DNA of 64,000 nucleotides from Sedimenticola hydrogenitrophicus (lineage in GTDB: Bacteria > Pseudomonadota > Gammaproteobacteria > Chromatiales > Chromatiaceae): the NCBI RefSeq assembly GCF_029017505.1, contig NZ_JAQGEI010000007.1, positions 1-64,000 on the forward strand, in the 5' to 3' direction. Shown here one piece after another: positions 1-9,763 of this stretch. The position numbers and the translations under genes were made by a program. The notes beneath the pieces are model-generated. The model was not told the origin of the DNA. It worked only from the letters and a program-made list of their open reading frames with translations, and did not search any database. Each line of letters starts with the position of its first letter. The first letter of the stretch is position 1.

Positions 1-92
1 CAGAAAACGGTAATGATTATACAAAATGAACTTGCAGTGATATTGCCATATACAACGTATATACAAATTCTCGGTAGATTTAGTTTCTTTTT

Positions 93-518
93 ATGCATAT
101 CACGATACTATTTCGAGCAGCCCTCGTCTGGCTAATCATCGCCATCCTCGCCATCGCTAACGGCGCACTCCGCGATCTTGTACTGACCCCACTCATCGGT
201 CCTGCATGGGCACTGCCGCTTAGCGGCGTTTCACTGTCTTTTATTATCCTTCTGGTCACCAACCTGACCCTCCGATTTCTGGGTGCCAATAGTACTACTA
301 CCCGTTGGCTTATCGGTGTTCAGTGGGTCGTTATGACCCTGGTGTTCGAGTTTGGCTTAGGCCACTACTTTACTGAAAAATCCTGGGAGGAACTGTTGCG
401 ATCCTTCAATGTGCTAACCGGTGATCTGCTCCTGCTGGTACTGTTCGTCAGCCTGATCGCTCCTTCATTAGTCGCCAGAATAAGATATAAAACAAAAACC
501 GGGACATCCAAGATCTGA
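93..518 (+). CDS. Small four-helix integral membrane protein, unknown function
   Basis: The 141-residue product is almost entirely hydrophobic. I see four probable membrane helices, at about residues 6-28, 36-60, 71-92 and 104-128, and a short basic tail ending K-T-K-T-G-T-S-K-I that should lie in the cytoplasm. A G-L-G-H motif sits near the end of helix 3. There is no signal peptide separate from the first helix and no catalytic motif I recognise. The start follows an A/T-rich stretch without a clear ribosome binding site. Only a gene scar lies downstream, so context gives no function. It is probably a real gene because the frame is clean and the hydrophobic pattern is regular. Confidence 0.65.
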   Translation: MHITILFRAALVWLIIAILAIANGALRDLVLTPLIGPAWALPLSGVSLSFIILLVTNLTLRFLGANSTTTRWLIGVQWVVMTLVFEFGLGHYFTEKSWEELLRSFNVLTGDLLLLVLFVSLIAPSLVARIRYKTKTGTSKI

Positions 519-524
519 GTATCA

Positions 525-764
525 GACAGGAATGAATCGGGCTCTTGTGTCCGAGATGGTCAGCCAGTTGATACAGGACCCTTCTGGTGAGCCGGGATCC
601 GCCCCCGTATCGTGCCAGCGGCTGGAGTCCACGGCAGCCATTTCCAGGCTATGCTTCAGCAGGTCAGTCGTGATTTCGTTTGTCAAGGTCTCCATGCCGA
701 AGTCGGTGTGGTGGATGATGAACCACTCACGGATACCTAACAGTTTGCTGGAGATTACCAACGA
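525..764 (-). pseudogene. Remnant of a beta-carbonic anhydrase (C-terminal half)
   Basis: Read on the minus strand, this stretch encodes segments typical of beta-class carbonic anhydrases: S-L-V-I-S-S-K-L-L-G, then W-F-I-I-H-H-T-D-F-G-M-E-T, then W-H-D-T-G with P-G-S-x-E-G and W-L-T-I-S-D. The functional enzyme has H-x-x-C, whose Cys binds zinc; here that Cys is Phe (HTDFGM). The N-terminal half with the first zinc Cys and the Asp-Arg pair is missing, and the frame stops soon after WLTISD, losing the C-terminus. It directly abuts an SCO1-like remnant reading the other way. Family assignment is from remembered motifs. Confidence 0.75.
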
Positions 765-766
765 TT

Positions 767-2254
<1,488 letters not shown>

Positions 2255-2263
2255 GGTTGCGGC

Positions 2264-3103
2264 ATGAAACAGATAGAGCAGATCAAGGAGTTCGGCGGCT
2301 GGCTGAACCGCTATCAACATGACTCGGAGAGTTGTCACTGCATCATGACCTTTTCCGTCTACCTGCCGCCCCAGGCGGCCACGGCGGCGGTGCCGGCGGT
2401 CTACTGGCTATCGGGTCTGACCTGTACCGACGACAATGTACGCACCAAGGCCGGGGCCCAACGCTACGCGGCGGAGTTGGGCATCGCCCTGGTGATGCCC
2501 GACACCAGCCCACGCGGCAGTGAAGTGGCGGATGAACTGGCGCGTTACGACCTGGGCCAGGGCGCGGGTTTTTATGTCAACGCCACCCAGCCCCCCTGGT
2601 CGAGGCACTACCGGATGTACGACTACGTCACCCGGGAACTGCCGACACTGCTGGAGGCGGAGTTGCCGCTGATACCCGGCTGCAAATCGATAACCGGTCA
2701 CTCGATGGGCGGGCACGGCGCACTGATCTGTGCCATCAAGGAGCCGGGCGCCTACCGTTCGGTCTCGGCCTTTGCTCCCATCTGCCACCCCACCCGGTGC
2801 GACTGGGGCCAGGGCTGCTTCAGCGCCTATCTGGGTGAGGATGGTGACGCCTGGAAGGCCTATGACGCCACCGAGTTGATCAAGGCCGGCGCCTATGGGT
2901 TACCCATGCTGATCGATCAGGGCACCGGTGACGAATTCCTCGCCGACCAACTCTACCCCGACGACCTGAAGGCTGCCTGTGAAGCGCGGGGCATCCCACT
3001 CACCCTGCGCCTGCAGGAGGGTTACGACCACAGCTACCACTTCATCGCCACCTTCATCGGCGAACACCTGGCCTACCATGCGGCCGCATTGAGGAGCCAG
3101 TAA
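2264..3103 (+). CDS. fghA: S-formylglutathione hydrolase
   Basis: A serine esterase of the esterase D family that splits S-formylglutathione into formate and glutathione, the second step of formaldehyde detoxification. The 279-residue product has the usual length. The nucleophile elbow G-H-S-M-G-G-H-G places the catalytic Ser at residue 147, and the conserved histidine lies in the C-terminal Y-D-H-S-Y-H-F segment. The oxyanion region Y-W-L-S-G-L-T-C-T is also present. It lies nine bases after adhC on the same strand and is surely co-transcribed. No FrmR-type formaldehyde repressor gene is present nearby, so control of the pair is not visible. Confidence 0.96.
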   Translation: MKQIEQIKEFGGWLNRYQHDSESCHCIMTFSVYLPPQAATAAVPAVYWLSGLTCTDDNVRTKAGAQRYAAELGIALVMPDTSPRGSEVADELARYDLGQGAGFYVNATQPPWSRHYRMYDYVTRELPTLLEAELPLIPGCKSITGHSMGGHGALICAIKEPGAYRSVSAFAPICHPTRCDWGQGCFSAYLGEDGDAWKAYDATELIKAGAYGLPMLIDQGTGDEFLADQLYPDDLKAACEARGIPLTLRLQEGYDHSYHFIATFIGEHLAYHAAALRSQ

Positions 3104-3109
3104 ATCAAT

Positions 3110-3126
3110 GGGGTCAGACTCGATTG
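3110..3126 (+). repeat. Left inverted motif flanking the RAYT gene
   Basis: The sequence GGGGTCAGACTCGATTG lies between fghA and the RAYT gene. A near inverted copy, CAATCGAACCTGACC, spans the RAYT stop codon at 3881-3895, and a related motif, GGGGTCAGTCTCGAT, occurs at 4416-4430. The left copy is embedded in a small stem, ATCAAT...ATTGAT. Sites of this sort near a Y1 transposase suggest its recognition sequence, but this is inference. Confidence 0.5.
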
Positions 3127-3182
3127 ATATTTGATTGAAGGCGAAGTATAGTGCCTGCATCAACTCTTCAGGGAGCAAGGAA

Positions 3183-3893
3183 ATGGCACGCTTACCCCGA
3201 TTTGTAATCCCCGGCCAGCCGCAACAGGTTATCCTGCGGGGCAACAACCAAACCGAAGTCTTTTGTACCGATGCCGACTACCAGTTCTACCTGGGAAAAC
3301 TCCAGTTAGCCTGCAAGGCCCACAATTGTGATCTTCATGCCTATGTACTAATGACCAATCACCTACATTTGCTGATCACCCCGCATACAGAGCAAGGCAT
3401 CTCCAAAGTCATGCAGAAGTTGGGGCGTCACTATGTCCAGCACTTCAACCATTGCTACCAGCGCACCGGCACATTGTGGGAAGGACGCTATAAGGCCACA
3501 TTGGTTGATAGTGAATCCTATTTGTTAACCTGCATGCGCTACATCGAACTAAACCCGGTTCGCGCGGGCATGGTTACCCACCCGTCCGATTATCGCTGGT
3601 CAAGCTACCATTTCAACGCACTGGGGCAACCGAATGCGCTGGTGACCCCACACCTTGAATACAGACGTTTGGGAAAAACAATTGAAGCACGGCAAGCCGC
3701 CTACCGCCAACTCTTCAAACATCGCATATCGAATGATAGTCTTAACGAAATCCGGGAAGCGACCAACAAGGCGTGGGTGCTGGGCAATGATCGGTTCAAG
3801 GCGCGCATCCAGAAGAAACTTGACCGCCGGGTAAAGCCGAAGGCCAAGGGCGGGGATAGAAGGTCCGAGAAGTACAAAAGCAATCGAACCTGA
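3183..3893 (+). CDS. REP-associated tyrosine transposase (RAYT, Y1/HUH family)
   Basis: A 236-residue protein of the IS200-like Y1 transposase superfamily, subgroup RAYT, which acts on single-stranded REP palindromes in bacterial chromosomes. The start M-A-R-L-P-R-F-V-I-P-G is the classic RAYT opening and is preceded by GGGAGCAAGGAA. The metal-binding HUH pair is H60-L-H62 in T-N-H-L-H-L-L. The probable nucleophilic Tyr is in M-R-Y-I-E-L-N-P-V-R-A-G near residue 110. The basic C-terminus (R-R-V-K-P-K-A-K-G-G-D-R-R) should bind DNA. Short inverted motifs flank the gene. It appears intact. The surrounding chromosome is rich in GTAG-bounded palindromes, which are the sort of target RAYTs use. 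Confidence 0.9.
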   Translation: MARLPRFVIPGQPQQVILRGNNQTEVFCTDADYQFYLGKLQLACKAHNCDLHAYVLMTNHLHLLITPHTEQGISKVMQKLGRHYVQHFNHCYQRTGTLWEGRYKATLVDSESYLLTCMRYIELNPVRAGMVTHPSDYRWSSYHFNALGQPNALVTPHLEYRRLGKTIEARQAAYRQLFKHRISNDSLNEIREATNKAWVLGNDRFKARIQKKLDRRVKPKAKGGDRRSEKYKSNRT

Positions 3894-3977
3894 CCTATAG
3901 ATTATAGAGAAGCTCGCGGCTGATTCCAGACATTGGGGTGAGGAACGCCCCATCGGGCTCTATGAACCGGAGTTATT

Positions 3978-4358
3978 ATGGAAACCTATAATCCAGATAA
4001 AGAAATTGATGCAGCTGCCTGGCTTTGGCTGGATGAAAACGAGAGGATTGAACTGGTCCAGCAATTTCATTTGCTCTCAGATCAAGATCTTCCTGAAGAT
4101 AAAATTCGTCTACACTCAGCTATCCACGTCGTAGTTGAAAATCAATTGGCGATGGGCGTTGAGCCAGTTCCAGAAACTATCGCAAGATTGATCAGACAGG
4201 GTTTGGATCGCCATGAAGCAATCCATGCCATAGGAGCGATAATAGCTGGCGATATATTCGATATACTGAAGGGCAATGTACAAGAATATTCACTTGTGAA
4301 ATACCGAAGAAAGCTTGAGAAGATTACAGCTAAAAGATGGCGGAAAGGTCAGTACTGA
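3978..4358 (+). CDS. Conserved hypothetical protein, DUF1841-like
   Basis: A 126-residue, mostly helical, soluble protein. The segment R-L-H-S-A-I-H-V-V-V-E-N-Q-L-A and the later R-H-E-A-I-H-A-I-G recall the paired His-rich helices of the DUF1841 family, so a metal-binding helical bundle is possible. I cannot confirm the family by search. The C-terminus is strongly basic (Y-R-R-K-L-E-K-I-T-A-K-R-W-R-K-G). The start is preceded by a weak GGAG (in accGGAGttatt). The gene is less GC-rich than its neighbours and lies between the RAYT gene and a palindromic repeat, which may mark a mobile or recently gained stretch. Confidence 0.55.
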   Translation: METYNPDKEIDAAAWLWLDENERIELVQQFHLLSDQDLPEDKIRLHSAIHVVVENQLAMGVEPVPETIARLIRQGLDRHEAIHAIGAIIAGDIFDILKGNVQEYSLVKYRRKLEKITAKRWRKGQY

Positions 4359-4376
4359 GTCCAGCCATGTAGTCGA

Positions 4377-4430
4377 GTAGCATGGGCACAAACAACGTGC
4401 CCACCCTACCCGGTTGGGGTCAGTCTCGAT
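4377..4430. repeat. GTAG/CTAC palindrome plus RAYT-type motif
   Basis: A short palindrome with arms around TGGGCAC and GTGCCCACCCTAC (4377-4409) is followed directly by GGGGTCAGTCTCGAT (4416-4430), the same motif that flanks the RAYT gene. The palindrome half GTGCCCACCCTAC recurs near 12396-12408 and 27812-27824. It lies in the convergent gap between the DUF1841-like gene and the GlxA-type regulator. Confidence 0.7.
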
Positions 4431-4473
4431 CATCAGGTCACGGTTGGGGACAGAAGATCTGGGGAGCAGATAA

Positions 4474-5505
4474 TCAATCGACCCTATTGGTTAGGGACCG
4501 ATGCAGCGCACCGAAGCGCTTGCGATAGTGTGCCGGGGACATATCGACCTCGCGCCGGAACAGCCGACTGAAATAGCCGGCATCCTCGTAGCCGACCTCA
4601 TTGGCGATGCCCTCGATCGGGGTCTCGGTTGCCTCCAGCATCTGTTTGGCCTCTTCCAGCCGCAGTGCATGGACGTACTTGAGTGGCGACATACCGGTCG
4701 CCTGTAGAAAGCGCCGCTTGAAGGAGCGCTCCGCCAGGCCTGACAGCCGTACCATCGAGTTCACCGGGTTGGGTTCCTGGTAGTGCTCGGCAATCCAGGT
4801 CTGGCAGCGCGCAATGCCGGCTTCATCCACCTGCCGGGTACAGGCGAGGCGTGCGAAGGGCTGTTGGCCGACCTGGTGCCAGTCGATAAGGTGGAGGCGC
4901 GCGACCTGCATGGCGGTCTCGACCCCCAGGGTGCGCCCGATCAGATAGAGCGCGAGGTCCAGCCAGGAGGTGCCGCCACCCGCCATGATCAGGCGCTGGC
5001 CCTTGCCGCTCGCCACCAGGGCACGCTGCCCGTGGACTCTGACATTCGGGAACCTTTCCCGCAGCACATCGCACCAGGCCCAGTGTGTCGTCGCCTCCCA
5101 ACCGTCCAGCAGACCCGCTTCGGCAAACAGCATGGCGCCCGAACAGGCGGCCGCGAGCAGGGTACCGGCTTCGTGGCGCCGCCGCAGCCAGGCGATCTCT
5201 TCGGCGTAACGCCCGGCCAGCGGCTCTCCCGGCGGCAGGTTGACCTCCGGCACGCAGACGATGTCGACGGCCGGACAGTTCTCCAGGCTGAACTGGACCC
5301 TGACAGGGACATTGTTAACGATCTCGACCAGGCCCTTTTCCCTCGCCACCAGCACCGGCCGGATAAGCTCGGGGCCAGGGCGGCCTTGGGTGATGATGCC
5401 CCAGTCCTGGCCGGCCGATTTGAGCAGGTCGTACAAACCGTACACCACGGACGCGCTGGCGTCGGGAATGACAAGGATCGCGATCTTCACAGGGATGGCG
5501 CCCAT
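4474..5505 (-). CDS. GlxA-family AraC-type transcriptional regulator with DJ-1/PfpI domain
   Basis: A 343-residue regulator. Residues about 1-190 form a DJ-1/PfpI-like sensor domain, including the nucleophile-elbow-like A-A-C-S-G-A-M-L-F. The C-terminal 100 residues are an AraC helix-turn-helix pair: F-K-R-R-F-L-Q-A-T-G-M-S-P-L-K-Y-V in the first half and V-G-Y-E-D-A-G-Y-F-S-R-L-F-R-R in the second. The start at 5505 is chosen because GGAG lies about nine bases upstream; a GTG 24 bases further out has no such signal. Relatives control carnitine, choline or amino-acid catabolism, but the ligand cannot be read here. It is divergent from the homocysteine methyltransferase-like gene at 5713 and may control it. 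Confidence 0.9.
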   Translation of the reverse strand: MGAIPVKIAILVIPDASASVVYGLYDLLKSAGQDWGIITQGRPGPELIRPVLVAREKGLVEIVNNVPVRVQFSLENCPAVDIVCVPEVNLPPGEPLAGRYAEEIAWLRRRHEAGTLLAAACSGAMLFAEAGLLDGWEATTHWAWCDVLRERFPNVRVHGQRALVASGKGQRLIMAGGGTSWLDLALYLIGRTLGVETAMQVARLHLIDWHQVGQQPFARLACTRQVDEAGIARCQTWIAEHYQEPNPVNSMVRLSGLAERSFKRRFLQATGMSPLKYVHALRLEEAKQMLEATETPIEGIANEVGYEDAGYFSRLFRREVDMSPAHYRKRFGALHRSLTNRVD

Positions 5506-5712
5506 GGGAGATGTCTCCGATATCGACACAGGATAAGTCTAGCCCAGCCCGCGGCCGTTGGCCGGTTTGTCCTATTCGTTGCACAAACGGCTTTAGTGAA
5601 GCAGCGCCGCCAGCGGTAACCTGCCACCGCACGGACCGACAGCTGCGGCGACACCAAGACCGGAGCCTGCCGCATCAAAGTTCCGTTCCCGCACCTTCAA
5701 GGAGATTCAGCC

Positions 5713-6651
5713 ATGAGCCACTACCGCGACAACCTGCCCCAGTTGAAAGACACCCTGTTCCTGACCGATGGGGGTCTGGAGACGACCCTGGTGTTCCACA
5801 AAGGCATGGAACTGCCATACTTTGCCGCCTTCGACCTGCTTCGGCACGACGCCGGGGTGGCGCGCCTGCGCCGCTACTACGAGGCGTATATCGAGATCAC
5901 CCGGCACCGCGATCTCGGCTTCCTGCTCGAAGCGCCCACCTGGCGTGCCAACGCCGACTGGAGAGTAAAACTCGGCTACGACGCCCGGACCCTGGCCGCC
6001 GCCAACCGGCGGGCGATCGACCTGATGCTCGAACTTCGTGACCATCACGAGACGCCGGAGAGTCCGATGGTCATCAGCGGCAACCTCGGGCCGCGCGGCG
6101 ACGGCTACCAGGCCACCGCCCGCATGAGCGCCGCGGAGGCGCGACGCTATCATGCGCACCAGATAGAGACCTTCGCCGATACCGCCGCCGACATGGTTGC
6201 CGCCTTCACCCTCACCTACGTCGACGAGGCGATAGGGATTGTCCAGGCAGCCCGCGAAGCGGCGATACCGGTCGCGATCTCCTTCACGCTGGAGACCGAC
6301 GGTCGCATCCCCGCAGGTGAAACCCTGGCCGGGGCGATCGCGCACACCGACCATGAGACCGACGGCTATGCCGCCTACTACATGATCAATTGCGCGCACC
6401 CGACCCATTTCATGCACCTGTTGCAGGAAGAGGGTGAATGGCGCGAACGCACTCGCGGCCTGCGCGCCAACGCCTCGAAGCGCAGCCACGCCGAACTCGA
6501 CGAGAGCCCCGATCTCGATGCCGGCAACCCAGGGGAACTGGGCCTGGAATATCGCAGGATTCGCGAGTGGCTGCCGCGGCTCAGCGTACTCGGCGGCTGC
6601 TGCGGCACCGACCACCGTCACCTGGGCGCGATCTGCGCCGCCTGCACCTGA
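5713..6651 (+). CDS. Homocysteine S-methyltransferase-family protein (MmuM-like)
   Basis: A 312-residue TIM-barrel protein of the zinc-dependent homocysteine S-methyltransferase family, which moves a methyl group from donors such as S-methylmethionine or betaine to homocysteine. The N-terminal L-T-D-G-G-L-E-T-T-L is the family signature. The three zinc cysteines are present: C227 in I-N-C-A-H-P and C296/C297 in G-G-C-C-G-T-D. The methyl donor cannot be told from the sequence. AAGGAG lies about ten bases before the start. It is alone on the plus strand and divergent from the GlxA-type regulator, whose relatives respond to quaternary amines, so a betaine-type donor is possible but unproven. Confidence 0.88.
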   Translation: MSHYRDNLPQLKDTLFLTDGGLETTLVFHKGMELPYFAAFDLLRHDAGVARLRRYYEAYIEITRHRDLGFLLEAPTWRANADWRVKLGYDARTLAAANRRAIDLMLELRDHHETPESPMVISGNLGPRGDGYQATARMSAAEARRYHAHQIETFADTAADMVAAFTLTYVDEAIGIVQAAREAAIPVAISFTLETDGRIPAGETLAGAIAHTDHETDGYAAYYMINCAHPTHFMHLLQEEGEWRERTRGLRANASKRSHAELDESPDLDAGNPGELGLEYRRIREWLPRLSVLGGCCGTDHRHLGAICAACT

Positions 6652-6799
6652 CGACAGTCAGCGCCCGAAAGTAAAAGAGTGGAGGGAGAGTGGAGGGGAC
6701 GGAGGAATTTAAAAATGAACAATTGGACTAACTGATTAAAATTTACCCCCCTACCCAAATGGCACTTTCTTAAAGCGAATTGCAGGATTTTCGTCATTC

Positions 6800-6995
6800 C
6801 ATCCTAGGTCCGTAAACGGTGCATCCATGCACCACTTCTCCGGCGCAGGCCGGACAAAAGCGCGAAGCGCGTTGAACGACTGAAAGTCGGCCCGAAGGGT
6901 GAGCGAAGCGAATCATCCAGGAATACCGCCACCATTAAGCAGTCTGGATGCCATCCTTAGGTCCGTAAACGGTGCATCCCTGCACCACTCCTCCG
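6800..6995. repeat. Two copies of a tandem-hairpin repeat in a 456-base gap
   Basis: The gap 6652-7107 holds no gene. Two near-identical 44-base units lie at 6800-6843 and 6952-6995. Each contains TCCGTAAACGG, a small hairpin, followed by GGTGCATCC(A/C)TGCACC, a second hairpin, and then ...CTCCGG. A diverged third copy lies at 36549-36590. The stretch between the two units includes GAGCGAAGCGAA-type sequence. The unit looks like a dispersed palindromic repeat of the REP/BIME kind. Confidence 0.75.
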
Positions 6996-7069
6996 GCCTG
7001 CACCGGGATGACGGTAGTTCTTGGCTTAAGTAAGTGCAATTCCCCCTCCCCTTTTTCGCTTCTTTTCCG

Positions 7070-7104
7070 AATCAGGACGGATGCAATGTGCATCCGTCCT
7101 GATT
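7070..7104. terminator. Perfect 16-bp hairpin between convergent genes
   Basis: AATCAGGACGGATGCA and its exact reverse complement are separated by three bases (ATG). The hairpin begins just four bases beyond the stop codon of the SYLF gene, between that gene and the convergent methyltransferase-like gene. It lacks a clear run of T on the minus-strand side, so it may be an mRNA-stabilising or bidirectional barrier hairpin more than a textbook intrinsic terminator. Confidence 0.6.
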
Positions 7105-7107
7105 GAT

Positions 7108-7668
7108 TTAGCGTTTGATCGGGGTAATTTTTGTTCCCTCAATTGTGACCCCTGCCATCAGTCCTTGCTGACTGAAAATAAACGCATAGGCATCCTCCTT
7201 CAGTGAGGATGTCGAAAGATTCTTCGCGATTCCTTCGTCAACCACAACAATTGTTGGACCGACGCCAATTTCCCAACCATCGGTCTTTTCAATATATTGA
7301 ACGGCCTCGTCTGTCATCAAAAACACGGCATACCCGTAGGACTGAGCACCTGCCTGCAGACCCCAGGATCCGGAAACGGAATTATAATAATCAACGACTG
7401 TTGAGCCCTTGATCAACTCTCCTTCGCCATAGCTGCCGCCGAACACCAACCCAGCCTTCACGATATTCGGGAAGACGAGTATCGCCTTGGCGGTGCGCGA
7501 AATATCCTTGGCAAGAGAATTGGATTTATAGAGCGTCTGCAGGGCCTGCCGGGAATCCTTATCCAGATCCTCAGCCGTTGCTGCGTTTGCCATATTCATT
7601 ATTCCCAGCGAAAAGATTGATAGCGTTGCAACCATCAATGCAAAGACATTGCCACGTATGTTGCTCAT
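7108..7668 (-). CDS. SYLF (YSC84-related) lipid-binding domain protein
   Basis: A 186-residue exported protein. Residues 1-29 form a signal peptide ending A-N-A-A. The rest is one SYLF/YSC84 domain: I-L-V-F-P-N-I-V-K-A-G-L-V-F-G-G-S-Y-G-E-G, then S-G-S-W-G-L-Q-A-G-A-Q-S-Y-G, then a hydrophobic V-G-P-T-I-V-V-V-D-E-G. The eukaryotic family binds phosphoinositides; the bacterial members are periplasmic and poorly understood. There is no lipobox Cys at the cleavage site. GGGAGGGGGATGA precedes the start. It is a single-gene unit, with a strong hairpin right after its stop codon. Confidence 0.87.
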   Translation of the reverse strand: MSNIRGNVFALMVATLSIFSLGIMNMANAATAEDLDKDSRQALQTLYKSNSLAKDISRTAKAILVFPNIVKAGLVFGGSYGEGELIKGSTVVDYYNSVSGSWGLQAGAQSYGYAVFLMTDEAVQYIEKTDGWEIGVGPTIVVVDEGIAKNLSTSSLKEDAYAFIFSQQGLMAGVTIEGTKITPIKR

Positions 7669-8191
7669 TTCATCCCCCTCCCTGATTGGGATTCAGAAAT
7701 CTTCGTTAGTGGTACTGGCCTACAATCGCGAGCAGTCGAAATAGTATTTTCAGGTAGGATACCGGTCACTCGACGCTGATTTTATCGCTGCAAGGCCCAG
7801 TCACCCCGTCATCTGTCGTCTAAAAGATAGTCCGCGCCAAAAAAGAATACAAGGAAGCTTAATTGCCGGAAAAAAAGTAAAGAGGGGGGAACATTAGCCG
7901 TCCCCGCTCACTCCTATCCTCCCATTTCTGGGAATTCCTCCCAATTCTGCGATAGCCAGGAGAGGTATGTCGTAACCCTGAGTTAAAGTCCCCCTGGCCA
8001 ATCCCGAATGCCCTCTCCATATCATCCTCCGGCTGATCGGAAATTATCTTTATTCAGTTGATTTTAAAGACTAAATATCACTTGACCAGAGCCATTGGCC
8101 GGCATGGGAGAATAACCATGCTTTTAATATAGTTTCTGGCTCGCATATTGCAAGTGCGTGAAGATATTGATGAAGCATTGCGAGGTGCCGC
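7669..8191. other. 523-base divergent intergenic region without a recognised gene
   Basis: This gap separates the SYLF gene (leftward) from the histidine kinase gene (rightward) and must hold both promoters. I see A/T-rich patches near 7845-7880 and 8050-8080 and no clear open frame of gene quality. I could not assign an operator or small RNA. Confidence 0.4.
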
Positions 8192-9733
8192 GTGAAATTT
8201 CAACTGGTCCGTTACTTTACAATCGCCAGTCTGGTGGTGTTTTTGATTGTGGCCTTCTCGCTCAATTTCGTGCAAAACAGGATTCAAACGGCTGCGCTGG
8301 TTGAGCAGGAGGAGAACCAGAACATCAACATGACCCGGGTGATATCCAACTCCATCTGGCCAGAGTTTGATTTCCTCATCAACAGATCCGGCACAGTCTC
8401 GACCGAGTCGTTAAAAAAACATCCGGAGATGCAACGCATCTTCGATCTCACCACGTCCCTCTTGAAAGGGTTGCCGGTGATCAAGGTGAAAGCCTTCAAC
8501 CTGGAGGGACGGACTGTATTCTCCACCCAGAACAGCCAGGTGGGGGAAGACAAGAGCCAGAACTCCGGGTTTATCTCTGCCAAAAAAGGCGTACCGGCCA
8601 GTGCGCTCTCCCACCGGGACACCTTCGACGCATTTGACGAGACCATCAGTGATCGTGACGTCGTCTCCAGTTACATACCGGTCTACAACCCGCAGACAGG
8701 AGCGCTGGAGGGGGTGTTCGAGATCTATTCCGATGTAACCCTCTTTCTTGGCAAGCTGCGCGAAACCCAATACATGGTGGTAGGCGGCATTGCCGGCCTT
8801 TTGGGACTGCTGTTTATCGCCTTGCTGGTTATCGTGAAACGGGCTGACCAGATCATTAAACAGCAGGATATAGAGAACCAGAAGTCACGTATGCAGATTG
8901 CCCAGTCGGAAAAGATGGCATCCCTGGGCCATATGGTGGCGTCGGTTGCCCATGAACTCAATACGCCGCTGGCCTTCACCCGCAGCAATATGGAACTTGC
9001 GGTAGAGGGCCTGGATAATCTGCGGCTGCCGAGCAGCTATGGCAGACAATTGATCAATTTTGCCAAATCGAGACGAAGCAAGAACTCAACCGGTATCAAC
9101 ATAAAATATACGAACAAGCTGCTCCGGGAAACCGACAGTTACGAAGAGTTGACGGAGATTGAAGATCTGATCGAAATGCTGTCACAAACACAAAGTGGCC
9201 TGGCACAGATGTCGGAACTGGTTTCTCACTTGAAGAAGTTTACCCGGATCGATCAGAACAGTGTGGCCGACTTCAATCTCAATAACTGTCTGGAAAATGT
9301 TCTCTATATTGCGCGTAGCACCATTCCGGAACATATAACCATCAATTGTGATTTTGGCGATTTACCCCTGATCGAGTGCATGCCGTCACAGTTAAACCAG
9401 GTATTCATCAATCTGATCAACAATGCCTCCCATGCCGTCGATTCCATCAACGGCACCATCTCGATACGCAGCTTCGTGGACGATGGCTATATCAAGGTGG
9501 AAGTCGAGGACAACGGCATCGGTATTCCGGAGAAAGACCTGGAGACCATATTCGAGGCTTACTACACCACAAAAGGTGTCGAGGAAGGCACCGGGCTCGG
9601 TCTATCGATATCAAAGGAGATCGTTGAACAACACAATGGTGTGATCAGTGTCAGGTCAAGCGTCGGTAAAGGCACCACATTTACGGTTCAATTGCCTATC
9701 CAGACGGTATCTGAGAACCGGAAAGCCGCCTGA
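8192..9733 (+). CDS. Membrane sensor histidine kinase
   Basis: A 513-residue inner-membrane kinase. Helix 1 lies at about residues 8-25 and helix 2 at 194-215, with a periplasmic sensor of about 165 residues between them that looks Cache-like (V-K-V-K-A-F-N-L-E-G-R-T-V-F-S-T). The H-box is S-V-A-H-E-L-N-T-P-L with the phospho-accepting His254. The ATPase part shows N-L-I-N-N-A-S-H-A-V, D-N-G-I-G-I-P and G-T-G-L-G-L-S-I. About 100 residues between H-box and N-box form a long helical insert. The start is GTG, with GAGG upstream. A receiver protein follows 30 bases later and is its likely partner. The ligand is unknown. Confidence 0.92.
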   Translation: MKFQLVRYFTIASLVVFLIVAFSLNFVQNRIQTAALVEQEENQNINMTRVISNSIWPEFDFLINRSGTVSTESLKKHPEMQRIFDLTTSLLKGLPVIKVKAFNLEGRTVFSTQNSQVGEDKSQNSGFISAKKGVPASALSHRDTFDAFDETISDRDVVSSYIPVYNPQTGALEGVFEIYSDVTLFLGKLRETQYMVVGGIAGLLGLLFIALLVIVKRADQIIKQQDIENQKSRMQIAQSEKMASLGHMVASVAHELNTPLAFTRSNMELAVEGLDNLRLPSSYGRQLINFAKSRRSKNSTGINIKYTNKLLRETDSYEELTEIEDLIEMLSQTQSGLAQMSELVSHLKKFTRIDQNSVADFNLNNCLENVLYIARSTIPEHITINCDFGDLPLIECMPSQLNQVFINLINNASHAVDSINGTISIRSFVDDGYIKVEVEDNGIGIPEKDLETIFEAYYTTKGVEEGTGLGLSISKEIVEQHNGVISVRSSVGKGTTFTVQLPIQTVSENRKAA

Positions 9734-9763
9734 TAACCCAACAATCAATAGAGTGATATCGAC

